A stretch of 64,000 nucleotides of DNA from Lachnospiraceae bacterium (lineage in GTDB: Bacteria; Bacillota; Clostridia; Lachnospirales; Lachnospiraceae), in assembly GCA_017482485.1 (NCBI GenBank), contig JAFUMV010000042.1, forward strand, positions 1 through 64,000, given 5' to 3'. Below are positions 7,642-17,451 of the stretch, in pieces. Made by a program: the position numbers and the translations under genes. The notes beneath the pieces were generated by a model. It searched no databases, had not been told where the DNA came from, and worked only from the letters and a program-made list of their open reading frames with translations. The stretch's first letter is position 1; every line of letters begins with the position of its first letter.

Positions 7642-8559
7642 ATGAAGAGAATGATAAAAAAAGGGAATCCTGCGGGGGAAAAGCACCTGGGAAAAAATAA
7701 TACATGGGATTATCTGATTATAGCAGTTATGGTGCTTTTTACGCTTGTCTGTTTATATCCCTTCTGGTATGTCGTTGTCGGATCATTTAACAGCGGCTCT
7801 GACTACCTGCGCGGCGGAGTTTTGTTCTGGCCCCGTGATTTCAGCCTTGAAAATTATGAGGTGGTCATGGTGGATTCCCGTTTGTGGATCGGATTTCGTG
7901 TGACAATTGCCAGAACCATTGTTACGACTGTCTGCCATCTGTTTTTTACTTCCATGGTAGCATATGCCATGAGCCGTGATGATCTTCCGGGCCGTACTCC
8001 GATTTACTGGTACTGCATGCTGACCATGTTCTTTGGCGGCGGTTTGATACCTTTTTATCTTTTGCTGAAGGCATTGGGACTTTTGAATACCTTCTGGGTA
8101 TATGTGATTCCCAATATGTTTTCCGTTTACAACATGATCATTATCTCTAATTATTTCAGAAGTATTGCGAGTGAGATTCATGAATCTGCTGTAATGGACG
8201 GCGCATCAGAATTTACTATTTTCAGCAGGCTTTACCTGCCTCTGTCAAAGCCGGTACTGGCTACTGTAACACTCTGGGTGGGTGTCGGACAGTGGAACTC
8301 TTTCTTTGACAGTATGGTGTATACGACAGACCGGAACCTGCAGACCCTGCAGCTGTTTCTGTACAAGATGATCAAGACCTCTGAATTTACGAGTAAGGCG
8401 GAAATGGGCGGTCTTCCGGCTGATCTGGTGTCGAGTATTTCAACGACAAACGTTCGTTATGCCACCATCGTGGTAAGCACCATACCGATTCTGTGCCTGT
8501 ATCCTTTTCTGCAGCGTTTTCTTGCAAAAGGTATCATGCTCGGCTCTCTGAAAGGATGA
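7642..8559 (+). CDS. Carbohydrate ABC transporter permease (second subunit)
   Basis: A 305-residue CUT1 permease with the EAA-type loop IHESAVMDGASEFTIFSRLYLPLSK and the conserved ending KGIMLGSLKG. It is the partner of the preceding permease (55-bp gap, with GGGAAAGG before the ATG). The N-terminal tail is polar and cytoplasmic, followed by six membrane spans starting YLIIAVMVLFTLVCLYPFW. It should form the heterodimeric membrane channel for the sugar delivered by the binding lipoprotein at 8724. Confidence 0.92.
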   Translation: MKRMIKKGNPAGEKHLGKNNTWDYLIIAVMVLFTLVCLYPFWYVVVGSFNSGSDYLRGGVLFWPRDFSLENYEVVMVDSRLWIGFRVTIARTIVTTVCHLFFTSMVAYAMSRDDLPGRTPIYWYCMLTMFFGGGLIPFYLLLKALGLLNTFWVYVIPNMFSVYNMIIISNYFRSIASEIHESAVMDGASEFTIFSRLYLPLSKPVLATVTLWVGVGQWNSFFDSMVYTTDRNLQTLQLFLYKMIKTSEFTSKAEMGGLPADLVSSISTTNVRYATIVVSTIPILCLYPFLQRFLAKGIMLGSLKG

Positions 8560-8723
8560 GTGTGTCCAAAAACTGAATAAAGATCACTCCCCTGAAAAAA
8601 ACATATCTTCGGCCGGGAAGTTTTTAGAAACGGCGGGTGATTTTTAGAATAAGGGAACGGCAGGTCTTATAAAAAGACCCAATATTTCCCAGAATCATAT
8701 TACCAAAAAGGAGGAAAAGGTAA

Positions 8724-10448
8724 ATGAAAAAGAAATTAATCTCTCTGTTATTACTTGCGGCTATGTCGACATCTCTGCTGACCGGCTGCAGCGGCAGCAC
8801 AGCAGCGTCAACTGCAGAAGATTCTGCACAGGGCAGTGAAGCGGTTGCTGATAATGCCGGTGAAGAAAAGGCGAGTGGGGAGGAAGCACAAACAATCGAT
8901 AAGATCACCTGGTATCTTTCTGAGCCTACTTTTTCAGTTGAATTCGAAGAATGGGGCAAAGACAGAATGACCGCTGAAATTCAGGAAAAATTCGGCATTG
9001 AGATCGAATTCGTCACTGCAGCGGATGATTCGGGAACGCAGTTATCTGCTTACATTTCCGCCGGCGATATTCCGGATGTTATTTCTACTCACGCTATCTG
9101 GGATTCCAAATATACCGATCTGATCAGTCAGATGGCTGAAGCAGATATGCTGTATTCCTATAATGAGCTGATGGAAACCTACCTGACTGAGGAAGAACAG
9201 GCAAATTTCCGTAAGGATATTTTGAACTGGTATGCGCTGGGCGACGGCAAGACTTATGGCTATCCCAACTGTGCTTACTCTTCCGAAGATGTTGAGGAAG
9301 GCAAAGGATATCTGCCCAACCGCTGTATCGTTGTCCGTGCAGACATGCTGGAACAGCTGGGCAATCCGAGCATGGAATCTCCCGAAGATTTCCTGAATGT
9401 ATGTGAACGTGCTGTGAATGAAATCGGCACTTATAACGGTGTGGATGTCATCGGCCTTCAGCTGAATGAGAACGGCAACGAAGCTGTCAGCATTGTAAAT
9501 CAGTATTTCGCTGTTCCTTGGGAAACAGAAGACGGTCAGGCTTACAATGAATGGGTAGCAGGCACCAACAAAGAATCCTATGAATTTTTGAACGAAGCTT
9601 ATCGCCGTGGTCTGGTTCTGGATGCAAACTACACAGATACCCGTGAAGGCGTCAAGGAAAAAGTTGCTGCAGGCCGTGTATTTGCTCTGATTGCTGCTCC
9701 TCAGGATTATTCCGAAGCGATGAAGACATTGTATGAGTCTGATCCGAATGCATATTACGTGCCCGTTGTTCTTCGCAACGCGAATGGTGATGATCCGACT
9801 CTGGGCGACCTGTCCGGATGGGGCTATCAGCAGACCATCATCTCCAAGGATTGTAACGCTGTAGATAAAGTCATCAAATTCATCAGCTGGCTGTGCGGCG
9901 ATGAAGGCGCTATCCAGATGATGATGGGCTGGGAAGGCGAAACTTTTGAATATCTCGAAGACGGAACCATGGACTGGACAGAAGAATTTAAAGAAGAATT
10001 AAACTCCAATCCCAATGCCAAGAAAGAACTGGGCATTAACAGCATCGGTCTTTTCGTAAATCCCGCTTATGAACAGAACATCGCTCCCGCTGATCTGAGC
10101 ACTGCAGAAGGCTTAAGAACCTATCGCACCAGCGATAAAGGCCTGAAGGAAGGCATGGAAAAATATTCCTATCAGCCCATGCAGAGCATCGCAGACCCGA
10201 ATGATCCGAACCTGACAAAAGTACAGGAAGAAATCACCAAGAGAGACAGCTATCTGACCATTGCCGAGGCTGAAGTTCTGACTGCTACAACAGAAGAAGA
10301 ATTTGAAGCTAAGTACAAAGAGGTTCAGGAGACACTTCCTACCGTATGTGACCTTGACCTGATTACGACTTATAACAACGACAACCTGCAGAGAGCAAAA
10401 GAACAGATGGGAGTTGATTTCTTCTTCCCGCCTTATAAAAACAAGTAA
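8724..10448 (+). CDS. Extracellular solute-binding lipoprotein of a sugar ABC transporter
   Basis: A lipoprotein signal peptide ends in LLTGC, so Cys22 would be lipidated and anchor the protein outside the membrane. An Asp/Glu/Ser/Ala-rich linker follows, then a large type-I binding fold (574 residues in all, about the size of LipO/YtcQ proteins). It delivers its ligand to the two upstream permeases. A 164-bp gap separates it from the second permease, with AAGGAGG before the ATG, so extra regulation of its level is likely. A strong terminator follows. It is clearly more distant from the binding proteins at 46280 and 60426 than those two are from each other. Confidence 0.92.
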   Translation: MKKKLISLLLLAAMSTSLLTGCSGSTAASTAEDSAQGSEAVADNAGEEKASGEEAQTIDKITWYLSEPTFSVEFEEWGKDRMTAEIQEKFGIEIEFVTAADDSGTQLSAYISAGDIPDVISTHAIWDSKYTDLISQMAEADMLYSYNELMETYLTEEEQANFRKDILNWYALGDGKTYGYPNCAYSSEDVEEGKGYLPNRCIVVRADMLEQLGNPSMESPEDFLNVCERAVNEIGTYNGVDVIGLQLNENGNEAVSIVNQYFAVPWETEDGQAYNEWVAGTNKESYEFLNEAYRRGLVLDANYTDTREGVKEKVAAGRVFALIAAPQDYSEAMKTLYESDPNAYYVPVVLRNANGDDPTLGDLSGWGYQQTIISKDCNAVDKVIKFISWLCGDEGAIQMMMGWEGETFEYLEDGTMDWTEEFKEELNSNPNAKKELGINSIGLFVNPAYEQNIAPADLSTAEGLRTYRTSDKGLKEGMEKYSYQPMQSIADPNDPNLTKVQEEITKRDSYLTIAEAEVLTATTEEEFEAKYKEVQETLPTVCDLDLITTYNNDNLQRAKEQMGVDFFFPPYKNK

Positions 10449-10456
10449 AGAATTAA

Positions 10457-10488
10457 GGGGTGCACACCATTTGGTGTGCGCCCCTTTT
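10457..10488 (+). terminator. Intrinsic terminator after the first ABC operon
   Basis: A 12-bp stem GGGGTGCACACC / GGTGTGCGCCCC around a 4-base loop, followed by TTTT. Confidence 0.85.
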
Positions 10489-10522
10489 CGCTGCTTTGGA
10501 CCTCTGAGCAGCGCTGACAGGA

Positions 10523-12130
10523 TTATTTCATCCCCAAAATTTTCTTCAGATCTTCTTCAGGTGTTGTGACAGGTGCAATATTGTAGTTTTCAACAAGGAA
10601 ATTCAGCACATTGGGCGATATAAATGCCGGAAGTGACGGTCCGAGCAAAATATTTTGGATGCCCAGGTGAAGAAGTGTCAGCAGGATGCAGACAGCTTTC
10701 TGTTCATACCAGGAAAGCACCATCGACAGCGGCAGATCATTTACGCTGCATCCGAATGCTTCTGCAAGAGCTGCAGCAACCTTTATTGCACTGTAAGCAT
10801 CATTGCACTGTCCCATGTCCATCATGCGGGGAAGGCCGCCGACTGTTCCCAGATCAAGGTCATTGAAACGGTATTTGCCGCAGGCGAGGGTTAAAATGAC
10901 GCTGTCAGCAGGTGTCTGCTTTACAAACTCAGTGTAGTAATTGCGGCCGGGCTTTGTGCCATCGCAGCCGCCCACAAGAAAGAAATGTCGGATTGTTCCG
11001 GCTTTGACTGCATCAATTACCTGATCGGCAGCGGATAAAACCGCACTGTGTCCAAAACCGGTCATAACCGTATCACCGCCGTTGCTGCCGGTAAAATGCA
11101 TATCTTCAGGATAACCGCCAAGCTTAAGCGCCTTTTCGATTACGGGGGTGAAATCCTTATCCTCTCCGATGTGAACAAGTTCCGGGTAGGATACGACTTC
11201 GGTAGTAAAAACACGGTCTGCATAACCTGCTTTCGGCGGCATCAGGCAGTTTGTGGTGAACAGGATGGGAGCCGGAAGGTCTGCAAACTCTTTCTGCTGG
11301 TTTTGCCAGGCTGTGCCGAAGTTTCCCTTCAGATGAGGGTATTTTTTCAGCTCAGGATAGCCATGAGCCGGCAGCATTTCCCCGTGGGTATAAATGTTGA
11401 TGCCTTTGTCTTTTGTCTGCTCCAGAAGCTGCTTTAAGTCATACAGGTCGTGGCCGGTAATGACGATGAAGGGCCCTTTTTCAACCGTCAGTGTTACCTT
11501 TGTCGGAACCGGATTGCCGTAGGTTTCGGTGTTGGCTTTATCGAGCAGAGCCATACATTTCAGATTCACTTCGCCGACTTCCATCACGATGGGAAGCAGT
11601 TCCTCCATTCCCCAGTCATCTGCACCGACACAATAGAGCGCCTTATAGAAAAAATGATTTACATCACTGTCGAAATAGCCGAGCACGGCAGCGTGATAAG
11701 CGTAAGCTGCCATACCTCTGATGCCGAATAAAATCAGAGATTTTAAGGAACGAATATCTTCATCGGCAGTCCAGAGCTTTTGCATATCATAATCGTTGTT
11801 TCTGCCGCAGGAGGAAGCACAGAAAAAGCAGTTTGGAACCAGCCTTTTCTTTTCCTCCTCCACACGCTGTATGAAGTCGGAAATGCTGTCGTTATCAAAG
11901 TTGACATTTGTAATCGTAGCAAAAAGTCCTTCCATGACAAGTTTGTCGGTCGATGGCAGGACCAGCCGTTCGTTTCCTTCGGTAGCCCTTGCAAGTCCGA
12001 TCAGTGCACCGGTGAGTTGATCCTGCAGAGCAGCGGTATCCGCTTTTTTTCCGCAGACGCCTGCACTACCCATACAGCCTTTGCATCCGGCTGTCTGTTC
12101 ACACTGAAAACAAAACATTTTATTATCCAA
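10523..12130 (-). CDS. hcp: Hydroxylamine reductase / hybrid cluster protein
   Basis: A 535-residue class-III-like hybrid cluster protein. The N-terminal cysteine set MFCFQCEQTAGCKGC..GVCGK binds a 4Fe-4S cluster. Ligands of the 4Fe-2S-2O cluster are all visible: GHDLYD (His), HGEMLPAHGYP (Glu), TTNCLMPP, GGCDGTKPG, LACGKYRF and MGQCNDA (Cys), and SWYEQKA (Glu). Hcp is a cytoplasmic NO reductase/nitrosylase that also reduces hydroxylamine in vitro. It lies 55 bp downstream of a ferredoxin-like gene in the same direction, the probable electron donor. A Crp/Fnr gene is divergent from the pair, the usual arrangement of nitrosative-stress control. Confidence 0.96.
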   Translation of the reverse strand: MDNKMFCFQCEQTAGCKGCMGSAGVCGKKADTAALQDQLTGALIGLARATEGNERLVLPSTDKLVMEGLFATITNVNFDNDSISDFIQRVEEEKKRLVPNCFFCASSCGRNNDYDMQKLWTADEDIRSLKSLILFGIRGMAAYAYHAAVLGYFDSDVNHFFYKALYCVGADDWGMEELLPIVMEVGEVNLKCMALLDKANTETYGNPVPTKVTLTVEKGPFIVITGHDLYDLKQLLEQTKDKGINIYTHGEMLPAHGYPELKKYPHLKGNFGTAWQNQQKEFADLPAPILFTTNCLMPPKAGYADRVFTTEVVSYPELVHIGEDKDFTPVIEKALKLGGYPEDMHFTGSNGGDTVMTGFGHSAVLSAADQVIDAVKAGTIRHFFLVGGCDGTKPGRNYYTEFVKQTPADSVILTLACGKYRFNDLDLGTVGGLPRMMDMGQCNDAYSAIKVAAALAEAFGCSVNDLPLSMVLSWYEQKAVCILLTLLHLGIQNILLGPSLPAFISPNVLNFLVENYNIAPVTTPEEDLKKILGMK

Positions 12131-12185
12131 TTTTTATCCTCCGATCATTTGGTGTAATAGTTTGACTGGGTAAAACTGCTGGAAT

Positions 12186-12887
12186 TTAGTCTAAGATTCT
12201 TCCGTCCGTGGAGATGATCACAATTCTCCAAGGAATAAATTTGCCGCTTGCCTGCAATGCACGCTTTACCGCATTTTCAATACCGCCGCAGCAGGGAACT
12301 TCCATGCGGGTGACAGTAACGCTTTTAATGGTATTGTTTTTAATGATCTGTGTCAGCTTTTCGGCATAGTCGACCTCATCAAGCTTGGGACAGCCGATCA
12401 GCGTAATGTGATTGCGGATGAATTCATTGTGGAAGTTCCCGTAAGCATATGCGGAGCAGTCGGCAGCAATCAATAAATTTGCGTTATCAAAATACGGCGC
12501 ATTTACCGGCACCAGTTTAATCTGCACCGGCCACTGCATAAGCTGGCTTGTGGCAGAGGCAGCAGAAACCGGACTGCAGACAGAAGGCTCTCTGTGAATT
12601 ACCTTTGACTGCTTTCCGGGACAGCCGCAGGGAAGTGGCTGCTGGGCTTTTTTCTGCTTTGCGGCGAGAACTGCCGCTTCATTATAAGCAGGCGCTTCTC
12701 TTTCTTCAAAGGAAATCGCATCAACTGGGCAGGCCGGCAGGCAATCGCCCAGACCGTCACAGTAATCCTCACGGGTCAGCCTGGCTTTGCCGTTTATCAT
12801 TTCGATAGCGCCTTCGTGGCAGGCTGCGGCACAGGCACCGCAGCCGTTGCATTTTTCTTCATCAATTTTAATTATTTTTCTGAGCAT
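12186..12887 (-). CDS. 4Fe-4S ferredoxin-like protein, probable Hcp electron donor
   Basis: 233 residues. The first cluster motif is CNGCGACAAAC. The second, YCDGLGDCLPACP, has Leu in place of the usual second Cys; this variant is typical of the group that accompanies hcp in Clostridia. A long linker contains CGCPG, and the C-terminal domain has further cysteines (DCSAYAYG, LIGCPKLDE, EVPCCGG). It is upstream of hcp and shares its promoter. Electron transfer to Hcp in place of Hcr is inferred from position. Confidence 0.85.
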   Translation of the reverse strand: MLRKIIKIDEEKCNGCGACAAACHEGAIEMINGKARLTREDYCDGLGDCLPACPVDAISFEEREAPAYNEAAVLAAKQKKAQQPLPCGCPGKQSKVIHREPSVCSPVSAASATSQLMQWPVQIKLVPVNAPYFDNANLLIAADCSAYAYGNFHNEFIRNHITLIGCPKLDEVDYAEKLTQIIKNNTIKSVTVTRMEVPCCGGIENAVKRALQASGKFIPWRIVIISTDGRILD

Positions 12888-12993
12888 ATCGTATTCTCCT
12901 TATGAAAGTGAAAGTGTCGTGGATTTTTATGATGTGATTATAGTATAATAATTAGAATGAAACGGTTGTTTTTACAACAGAAAGAAGATTTTT

Positions 12994-13653
12994 ATGAAGA
13001 AATATATTCCTGTTTTGGAAAATACACAGCTTTTTGCCGGTGTTGGGGAAGCGGAGATATCTGCGATGCTTGGATGTCTGCAGGCTCAAAAATGCAGTTA
13101 TAAAAAAGGAGAATATGTATTCAGACAGGGGGAGCAGGTGAACAACATCACTGTTTTGGTCGAAGGAAGCCTTCACATTCAAAGGGATGACTATTGGGGA
13201 AACCGCAGTATTATCAATATGATCCGTGTGGGAGAGATGTTCGGAGAAGCGTATGCTGCACCCGGCAGCGGTGCATCGCTGAATGATGTTGTTGCGGTTG
13301 AGGACAGCACGGTGCTCTTTTTTGATGTGAAAAGAATTCTGACGGTCTGCTCATCCGCCTGCAGATTTCATTCAATGGTGGTGCAAAACCTGTTTTTTGC
13401 CATTTCGGAAAAAAACAGAAAGTTAGTGCAGAAGCTGGGGCATATGGCGAAACGCACCACAAGAGAAAAACTGATTTCTTATCTTTCAGAGGAAGCCGGG
13501 CGGCAGAACAGCGGAACATTTACGATCCCGTTCAACCGCCAGCAGCTTGCTGATTTTCTGTCCGTTGACCGCAGCGCCATGTCAAATGAACTGTGCAAAA
13601 TGCGGGATGAAGGACTTCTGACCTTTCAGAAGAACAGATTTACTTTGCTGTAG
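12994..13653 (+). CDS. Crp/Fnr family transcriptional regulator
   Basis: 219 residues: a cyclic-nucleotide-binding-type beta-barrel (KGEYVFRQGEQVNNITVLVEGS) followed by a Crp winged helix (TTREKLISYLSEEAG, FNRQQLADFLSVDRSAMSNEL). There is no N-terminal Fnr cysteine cluster, so iron-sulphur oxygen sensing as in Fnr is unlikely; a haem or other ligand is possible. It is divergent from the ferredoxin-hcp operon across a 106-bp gap containing TATAAT at 12944-12949. It most likely controls that operon in response to nitrosative stress, like HcpR-type regulators. Confidence 0.88.
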   Translation: MKKYIPVLENTQLFAGVGEAEISAMLGCLQAQKCSYKKGEYVFRQGEQVNNITVLVEGSLHIQRDDYWGNRSIINMIRVGEMFGEAYAAPGSGASLNDVVAVEDSTVLFFDVKRILTVCSSACRFHSMVVQNLFFAISEKNRKLVQKLGHMAKRTTREKLISYLSEEAGRQNSGTFTIPFNRQQLADFLSVDRSAMSNELCKMRDEGLLTFQKNRFTLL

Positions 13654-13727
13654 ATTCAATCTGAAACTCTGTTTTATGGATACAACGTTACTGTACACCG
13701 ATGCTAACGGCACAACAGAACGATAGA

Positions 13728-14672
13728 TTATAATTCACGCAGTAATTTGACAACTGTCTCCAATTCCTGTGCCTGAACCTTGTCAGGAAATTGATTTTGA
13801 ATCACGCAGTCAGTGAAGTATCGGATTTCGTTTGCATAGGCATCACTTTTCGGCAGATTGATAGAGCCGGTATCGCCCTTTGCCGCGGCGGAAAGGTCCA
13901 GAATCTGGCCATCGTTCTGATAAATCATGCATTTGCCGTGTTCCCAGACAACCAGCGCTTCTTCGAACTGAAAGCGGTAGCTTGCCGCAAAAGGATAGGG
14001 AGCAGCGTACCAGGAAGCTTCCGTGGAAATAAAGAATTCCGGAAACTCATATACAGCATGGATGTAGTCCTGATTCGGAAGCCTGGACCGGTTCCGATGG
14101 ACATTCTGCGGCTGTCCAAAGGCATATATGATGAAATCCAGATCGTGGATATGCAGATCAAAGGGGACAAGGCCGCTTCTTTTTTCATCCATCATCCAGC
14201 CATCCCAGCTCCATTTGGGATAACCTCCCAGGCGTCCCATGTAGCCGGAAAGCAGTTTGCCGTATTTTTTGCTGTCGTATATTTCTTTTAACAGTTCATA
14301 TTCAGGCCAGAAGCGCAGCACCTGTGCGATCATGAAGTTTACATTCTTTCTCTTCGCCGTGGCATATGCGCGTTCAATATCTTCCTCTTTTAAGGAGATG
14401 GGTTTTTCACAGATGACGTGAATGCCCTTTTCCATTGCTTTTATGGCAAAATCAACATGAAGATAGGTGGGAAGACAGATGTCCAGAATGTCCAGCTTTT
14501 CTGCTTCAAGCATTTGTTCAAAATCGAGATAATGGCGCTTGGACGGATAATGATCCAGACGCTCCTGTCGGATATCACAAAGAGCTACGAGCTCAACATC
14601 TTCCATAGCTTCCCAGGCGGGAATGTGCGCGCCGCTGATGCCGCCGACGCCTGCAAGACCTACTTTTAACAT
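13728..14672 (-). CDS. Gfo/Idh/MocA family oxidoreductase
   Basis: 314 residues with an N-terminal Rossmann fold (VGLAGVGGISGAHIPAWEAM) for NAD(P), the family signature HVICEKPISL, and an alpha/beta C-terminal domain. Such enzymes oxidise inositols, sugars or amino-sugar derivatives. It is 14 bp downstream of a sugar isomerase-like gene in the same direction, and the two probably act on one substrate. The AraC gene at 15645 is divergent from the pair and likely regulates it. The substrate cannot be determined from the sequence. Confidence 0.9.
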   Translation of the reverse strand: MLKVGLAGVGGISGAHIPAWEAMEDVELVALCDIRQERLDHYPSKRHYLDFEQMLEAEKLDILDICLPTYLHVDFAIKAMEKGIHVICEKPISLKEEDIERAYATAKRKNVNFMIAQVLRFWPEYELLKEIYDSKKYGKLLSGYMGRLGGYPKWSWDGWMMDEKRSGLVPFDLHIHDLDFIIYAFGQPQNVHRNRSRLPNQDYIHAVYEFPEFFISTEASWYAAPYPFAASYRFQFEEALVVWEHGKCMIYQNDGQILDLSAAAKGDTGSINLPKSDAYANEIRYFTDCVIQNQFPDKVQAQELETVVKLLREL

Positions 14673-14686
14673 ATGTACCTCCGTTT

Positions 14687-15520
14687 TTAATTGTATACTT
14701 CGTTAATAATGTTCTGCAGATATTCTCTGGATCCCAGAACATCAATCAGCTGCTGTTTGCCGGAAATTTCCCGCTCGATGGTCACATAGGAGTCATAGCC
14801 CAGCTCATGCAGTCTGACAAACAGCGCCTTAAAGTCCACTTTTCCTTCACCGATTCGGGTTTCTTCGCCCAGATCGTGTCCGTTGGTAGGATAGCGTCCG
14901 TCCTTGGCATGAAGATTGCGGACATATTTTCCGAACACGTCCAGAGCGTCCACGGGATTAGCCTTGCCGTAAAGGATCAGGTTAGCGGTGTCCAGGTTAA
15001 TCCCCAGATTGTCCGTGCCCACAACTTCAAAAGTGCGCAGCAGGGTGACAGGGGTTTCCTGACCGGTTTCAAAGAGCAAAAACTGACCGTTCTTTTTCAG
15101 ATGCTGTGCCACTGTGCGGATTGCGATGCAGAAGCTGTTGAAATTGGGATCATAAGGGTTTTCCGGGATAAAGCCCATGTGGCTCACCACGTCCGAAACC
15201 CCCAGTTTATGGGCGAAGTCCGCACCGGCGCACAGGTTCTGGATGCGCATTTGGCGGTATTCCACGGGCACCAGTCCCAGAGTCTGCTGCCCATCATAAA
15301 AATCCCAGACAATGGGGCCTTCGTAGCCGCACCAGAAAGCGGAGACGGTGATGCCGTACTGTGTCAGAAGCTTTTTTAAAATGACAGCGTTTTCATCGGT
15401 CCAGACAGCCGGATTCCAGGAAACGAGCTGGCAGGAATCGAATCCGTTTTCCTTTAAAATCGCCAGTTTTTCAGCGATTCCGTCCATGGAAAAAAAATTT
15501 ACACAGGTTCCGATTTTCAT
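14687..15520 (-). CDS. Sugar phosphate isomerase/epimerase-like TIM barrel protein
   Basis: 277 residues of the AP_endonuc_2/xylose isomerase-like barrel (opens MKIGTCVNFF). Metal-site elements include DVVSHMGF, LLFETGQE, LGINLDTANL, VRNLHAKDGRYP and YVTIERE. Related enzymes isomerise or epimerise keto-sugars, as do IolE/IolI or tagatose epimerases. It is the first gene of a two-gene operon with the dehydrogenase at 13728. The start at 15520 is preceded by a GGAG-type site and is divergent from an AraC regulator. Confidence 0.88.
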   Translation of the reverse strand: MKIGTCVNFFSMDGIAEKLAILKENGFDSCQLVSWNPAVWTDENAVILKKLLTQYGITVSAFWCGYEGPIVWDFYDGQQTLGLVPVEYRQMRIQNLCAGADFAHKLGVSDVVSHMGFIPENPYDPNFNSFCIAIRTVAQHLKKNGQFLLFETGQETPVTLLRTFEVVGTDNLGINLDTANLILYGKANPVDALDVFGKYVRNLHAKDGRYPTNGHDLGEETRIGEGKVDFKALFVRLHELGYDSYVTIEREISGKQQLIDVLGSREYLQNIINEVYN

Positions 15521-15644
15521 AAAAATGTCTCCTTCATCTTGTATTTTTTGTACTTTAACAGTAACATAAAGTTATGGAAAATCTTAGGAAAATTTGAACT
15601 GACTTTGGTATTTTTTTTACCTTTAATAAGAGAGGAAATTTGGA

Positions 15645-16481
15645 ATGCTGGATGCTTATAAAGAGCTGGAGCCGGTGGTTTATGGCGAGAATGCGATCAA
15701 ATATCTTTACTTTGAAGTGGAGTGCGGAAGAATGTGCTTTCAGATGCATTGGCATGACAGAATGGAGCTGTTGTGTGTATCCTCCGGCATCCTTAAGCTG
15801 CATCTGAGAGAGGGAATTTTAAACCTGTATCCGGGGCAGATTGCGGTGATCAATTCGGGACAGCTGCATGGGGGCTTTTCCGGAAATGAAGGCGTGGCTT
15901 ACCACACCATTATGTTTGATGTAAAAAAATTCTTAAACGGTACCATTGCATCCGGCAAATACCTGACGCCGCTTAGCCGGAATAGGATCTTTTTTCAGAC
16001 GATCATAGAGGACGAACGACTGCTTGAAATTGTGGAAAGAATTGTGACAATGCAGAAAAACCGGGAAGAAATTCATCCCCTTTCCGCGATCGGAGCCATT
16101 TATGAGATGATCGGGATTTTGTACGGACACTGCGAAAAAAATGTCTGCGCTGCGGAAATACAGGACGCTGCATTCGGTGAAATACTCAAGTACATCAATG
16201 AACGTTATACGGAGGAGATTTCGGCAGGGAAGGTCAGCTTGAAATTCGGATATAATGAATCCTATTTTTGTCGGCGTTTTAAGGCAATCACAGGAATTCA
16301 TTACAGCAAATATGTGCAGGCGCTGCGCATGGAGCGGGCGCAGCAGCTTTTGCGGGACGGGAGGGAACCGATTGGGGATGTGGCATGGAAGTGCGGCTTT
16401 GCGGACGTGAGTTATTTCACCAAATGTTTCAGGAGGCTTTTCGGATTTACCCCCACACAATACAGAGAGATGAAAGTATAA
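15645..16481 (+). CDS. AraC family transcriptional regulator
   Basis: 278 residues: N-terminal cupin sensor (CFQMHWHDRMELLCVSSG, GQIAVINSGQLHGG) and a C-terminal AraC double helix-turn-helix (EISAGKVSLKFGYNESYFCRRF, PIGDVAWKCGFADVSYFTKCF). AAGAGAGGAAA precedes the ATG. It is divergent, with a 124-bp gap, from the isomerase/dehydrogenase operon, which is its probable target. Confidence 0.9.
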   Translation: MLDAYKELEPVVYGENAIKYLYFEVECGRMCFQMHWHDRMELLCVSSGILKLHLREGILNLYPGQIAVINSGQLHGGFSGNEGVAYHTIMFDVKKFLNGTIASGKYLTPLSRNRIFFQTIIEDERLLEIVERIVTMQKNREEIHPLSAIGAIYEMIGILYGHCEKNVCAAEIQDAAFGEILKYINERYTEEISAGKVSLKFGYNESYFCRRFKAITGIHYSKYVQALRMERAQQLLRDGREPIGDVAWKCGFADVSYFTKCFRRLFGFTPTQYREMKV

Positions 16482-16485
16482 AAAA

Positions 16486-16526
16486 GGCGGGCAGGATCAT
16501 TCATTTCCCGCCCGCTTATGTTTTTT
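16486..16526. terminator. Terminator between AraC and nucleoside hydrolase genes
   Basis: GGCGGG / CCCGCC stem, A-run on the left and TTTTTT on the right, so it can serve both converging genes. Confidence 0.7.
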
Positions 16527-17451
16527 AATCGAAGCATTTTCCGGCTGTCAGCTTCATAAACAGATCCGTAACCAGCTGATCTCTGTTGATGTGATATACA
16601 TATTGAATCAATCGGCTGTGGTCATAGGCACATAGTCCGTCGTATTCCGGAACCGGGAGGCTTGCCAGCCTTGTCAGCATGAAGCGATCGTTGTCGTTTA
16701 ACAGCCATGCAACGGTGGTGACATCCCAGAGAACACGGCTGACCACAAGGCCTTCGGCATAGGATGCAACTTCATCCTTCACCCGTTTTACAAGAAAATC
16801 GCACAGAGCATTTTTGCCGAGCAGATAACGCTCCATTTCTGCGACTGAAACTGAAAATTCACTTACCACGCCCTTGCAGGGCAGCTGAACCACAGGTGCG
16901 CCGCTTTTAAAAAGAACTCTTGCAGCAGCCACATCCTGAATCAGATTGAATTCTTTATTGTTATGGTATTCTCTGCCGTGTCCGCCCAGCCAGACAATGA
17001 CAAGTCTTTCGGCGATTTCGGGATTTAATAGCAGTGCGGAAGCGACATTTGTGATGGCTCCGATTGCGATCACATACAGAGGGGCCTCCGGGGAGTATGT
17101 CATGGCTCTTTCGATCAGATTCCTGGCTGCATCGGAGACAACCGGTGTGTTTTCGTCCGGAAGATAGTCTTCTGATCCTTTATAGGTAACCGGTATAAAT
17201 TCCTGTCTGCCTGTCAGCTCCAGAAGACGAAGAATCTCATCATAGCTTTTTTCCATGCCGTCTTTGGGAGACTCAGAATGTGAATTGAAAAAGGGTGCAG
17301 CGTAAAGGGCTTTTAAATTCAGCTTATCCGAAGAAGCAAGAAGGTAAGAAATCGCAAACTGATCGTCGATTTCATTGAAGGTATCGGTGTCGATTACCAC
17401 GTCCACTTTTCCAGCGGGGACGTTCAGATTTTTTATGTACTGTTCTGTCAT
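16525..17451 (-). CDS. Nucleoside hydrolase family protein
   Basis: 308 residues of the inosine-uridine nucleoside N-ribohydrolase fold. The calcium-binding aspartate motif is present as VVIDTDTFNEIDDQFA, and the later strand LYVIAIGAITNVASALL is typical. These enzymes cleave the N-glycosidic bond of nucleosides, but many family members act on other ribosides. Given the sugar-use context and the divergent AraC gene at 17677, a ribofuranoside role is plausible but unproven. Confidence 0.88.
   Translation of the reverse strand: MTEQYIKNLNVPAGKVDVVIDTDTFNEIDDQFAISYLLASSDKLNLKALYAAPFFNSHSESPKDGMEKSYDEILRLLELTGRQEFIPVTYKGSEDYLPDENTPVVSDAARNLIERAMTYSPEAPLYVIAIGAITNVASALLLNPEIAERLVIVWLGGHGREYHNNKEFNLIQDVAAARVLFKSGAPVVQLPCKGVVSEFSVSVAEMERYLLGKNALCDFLVKRVKDEVASYAEGLVVSRVLWDVTTVAWLLNDNDRFMLTRLASLPVPEYDGLCAYDHSRLIQYVYHINRDQLVTDLFMKLTAGKCFD

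Noticed and set aside
6648..10448. Complete ABC importer including an ATPase
   Set aside because: No Walker-motif ATPase gene is linked to any of the three transporters; a shared ATPase elsewhere must be assumed.
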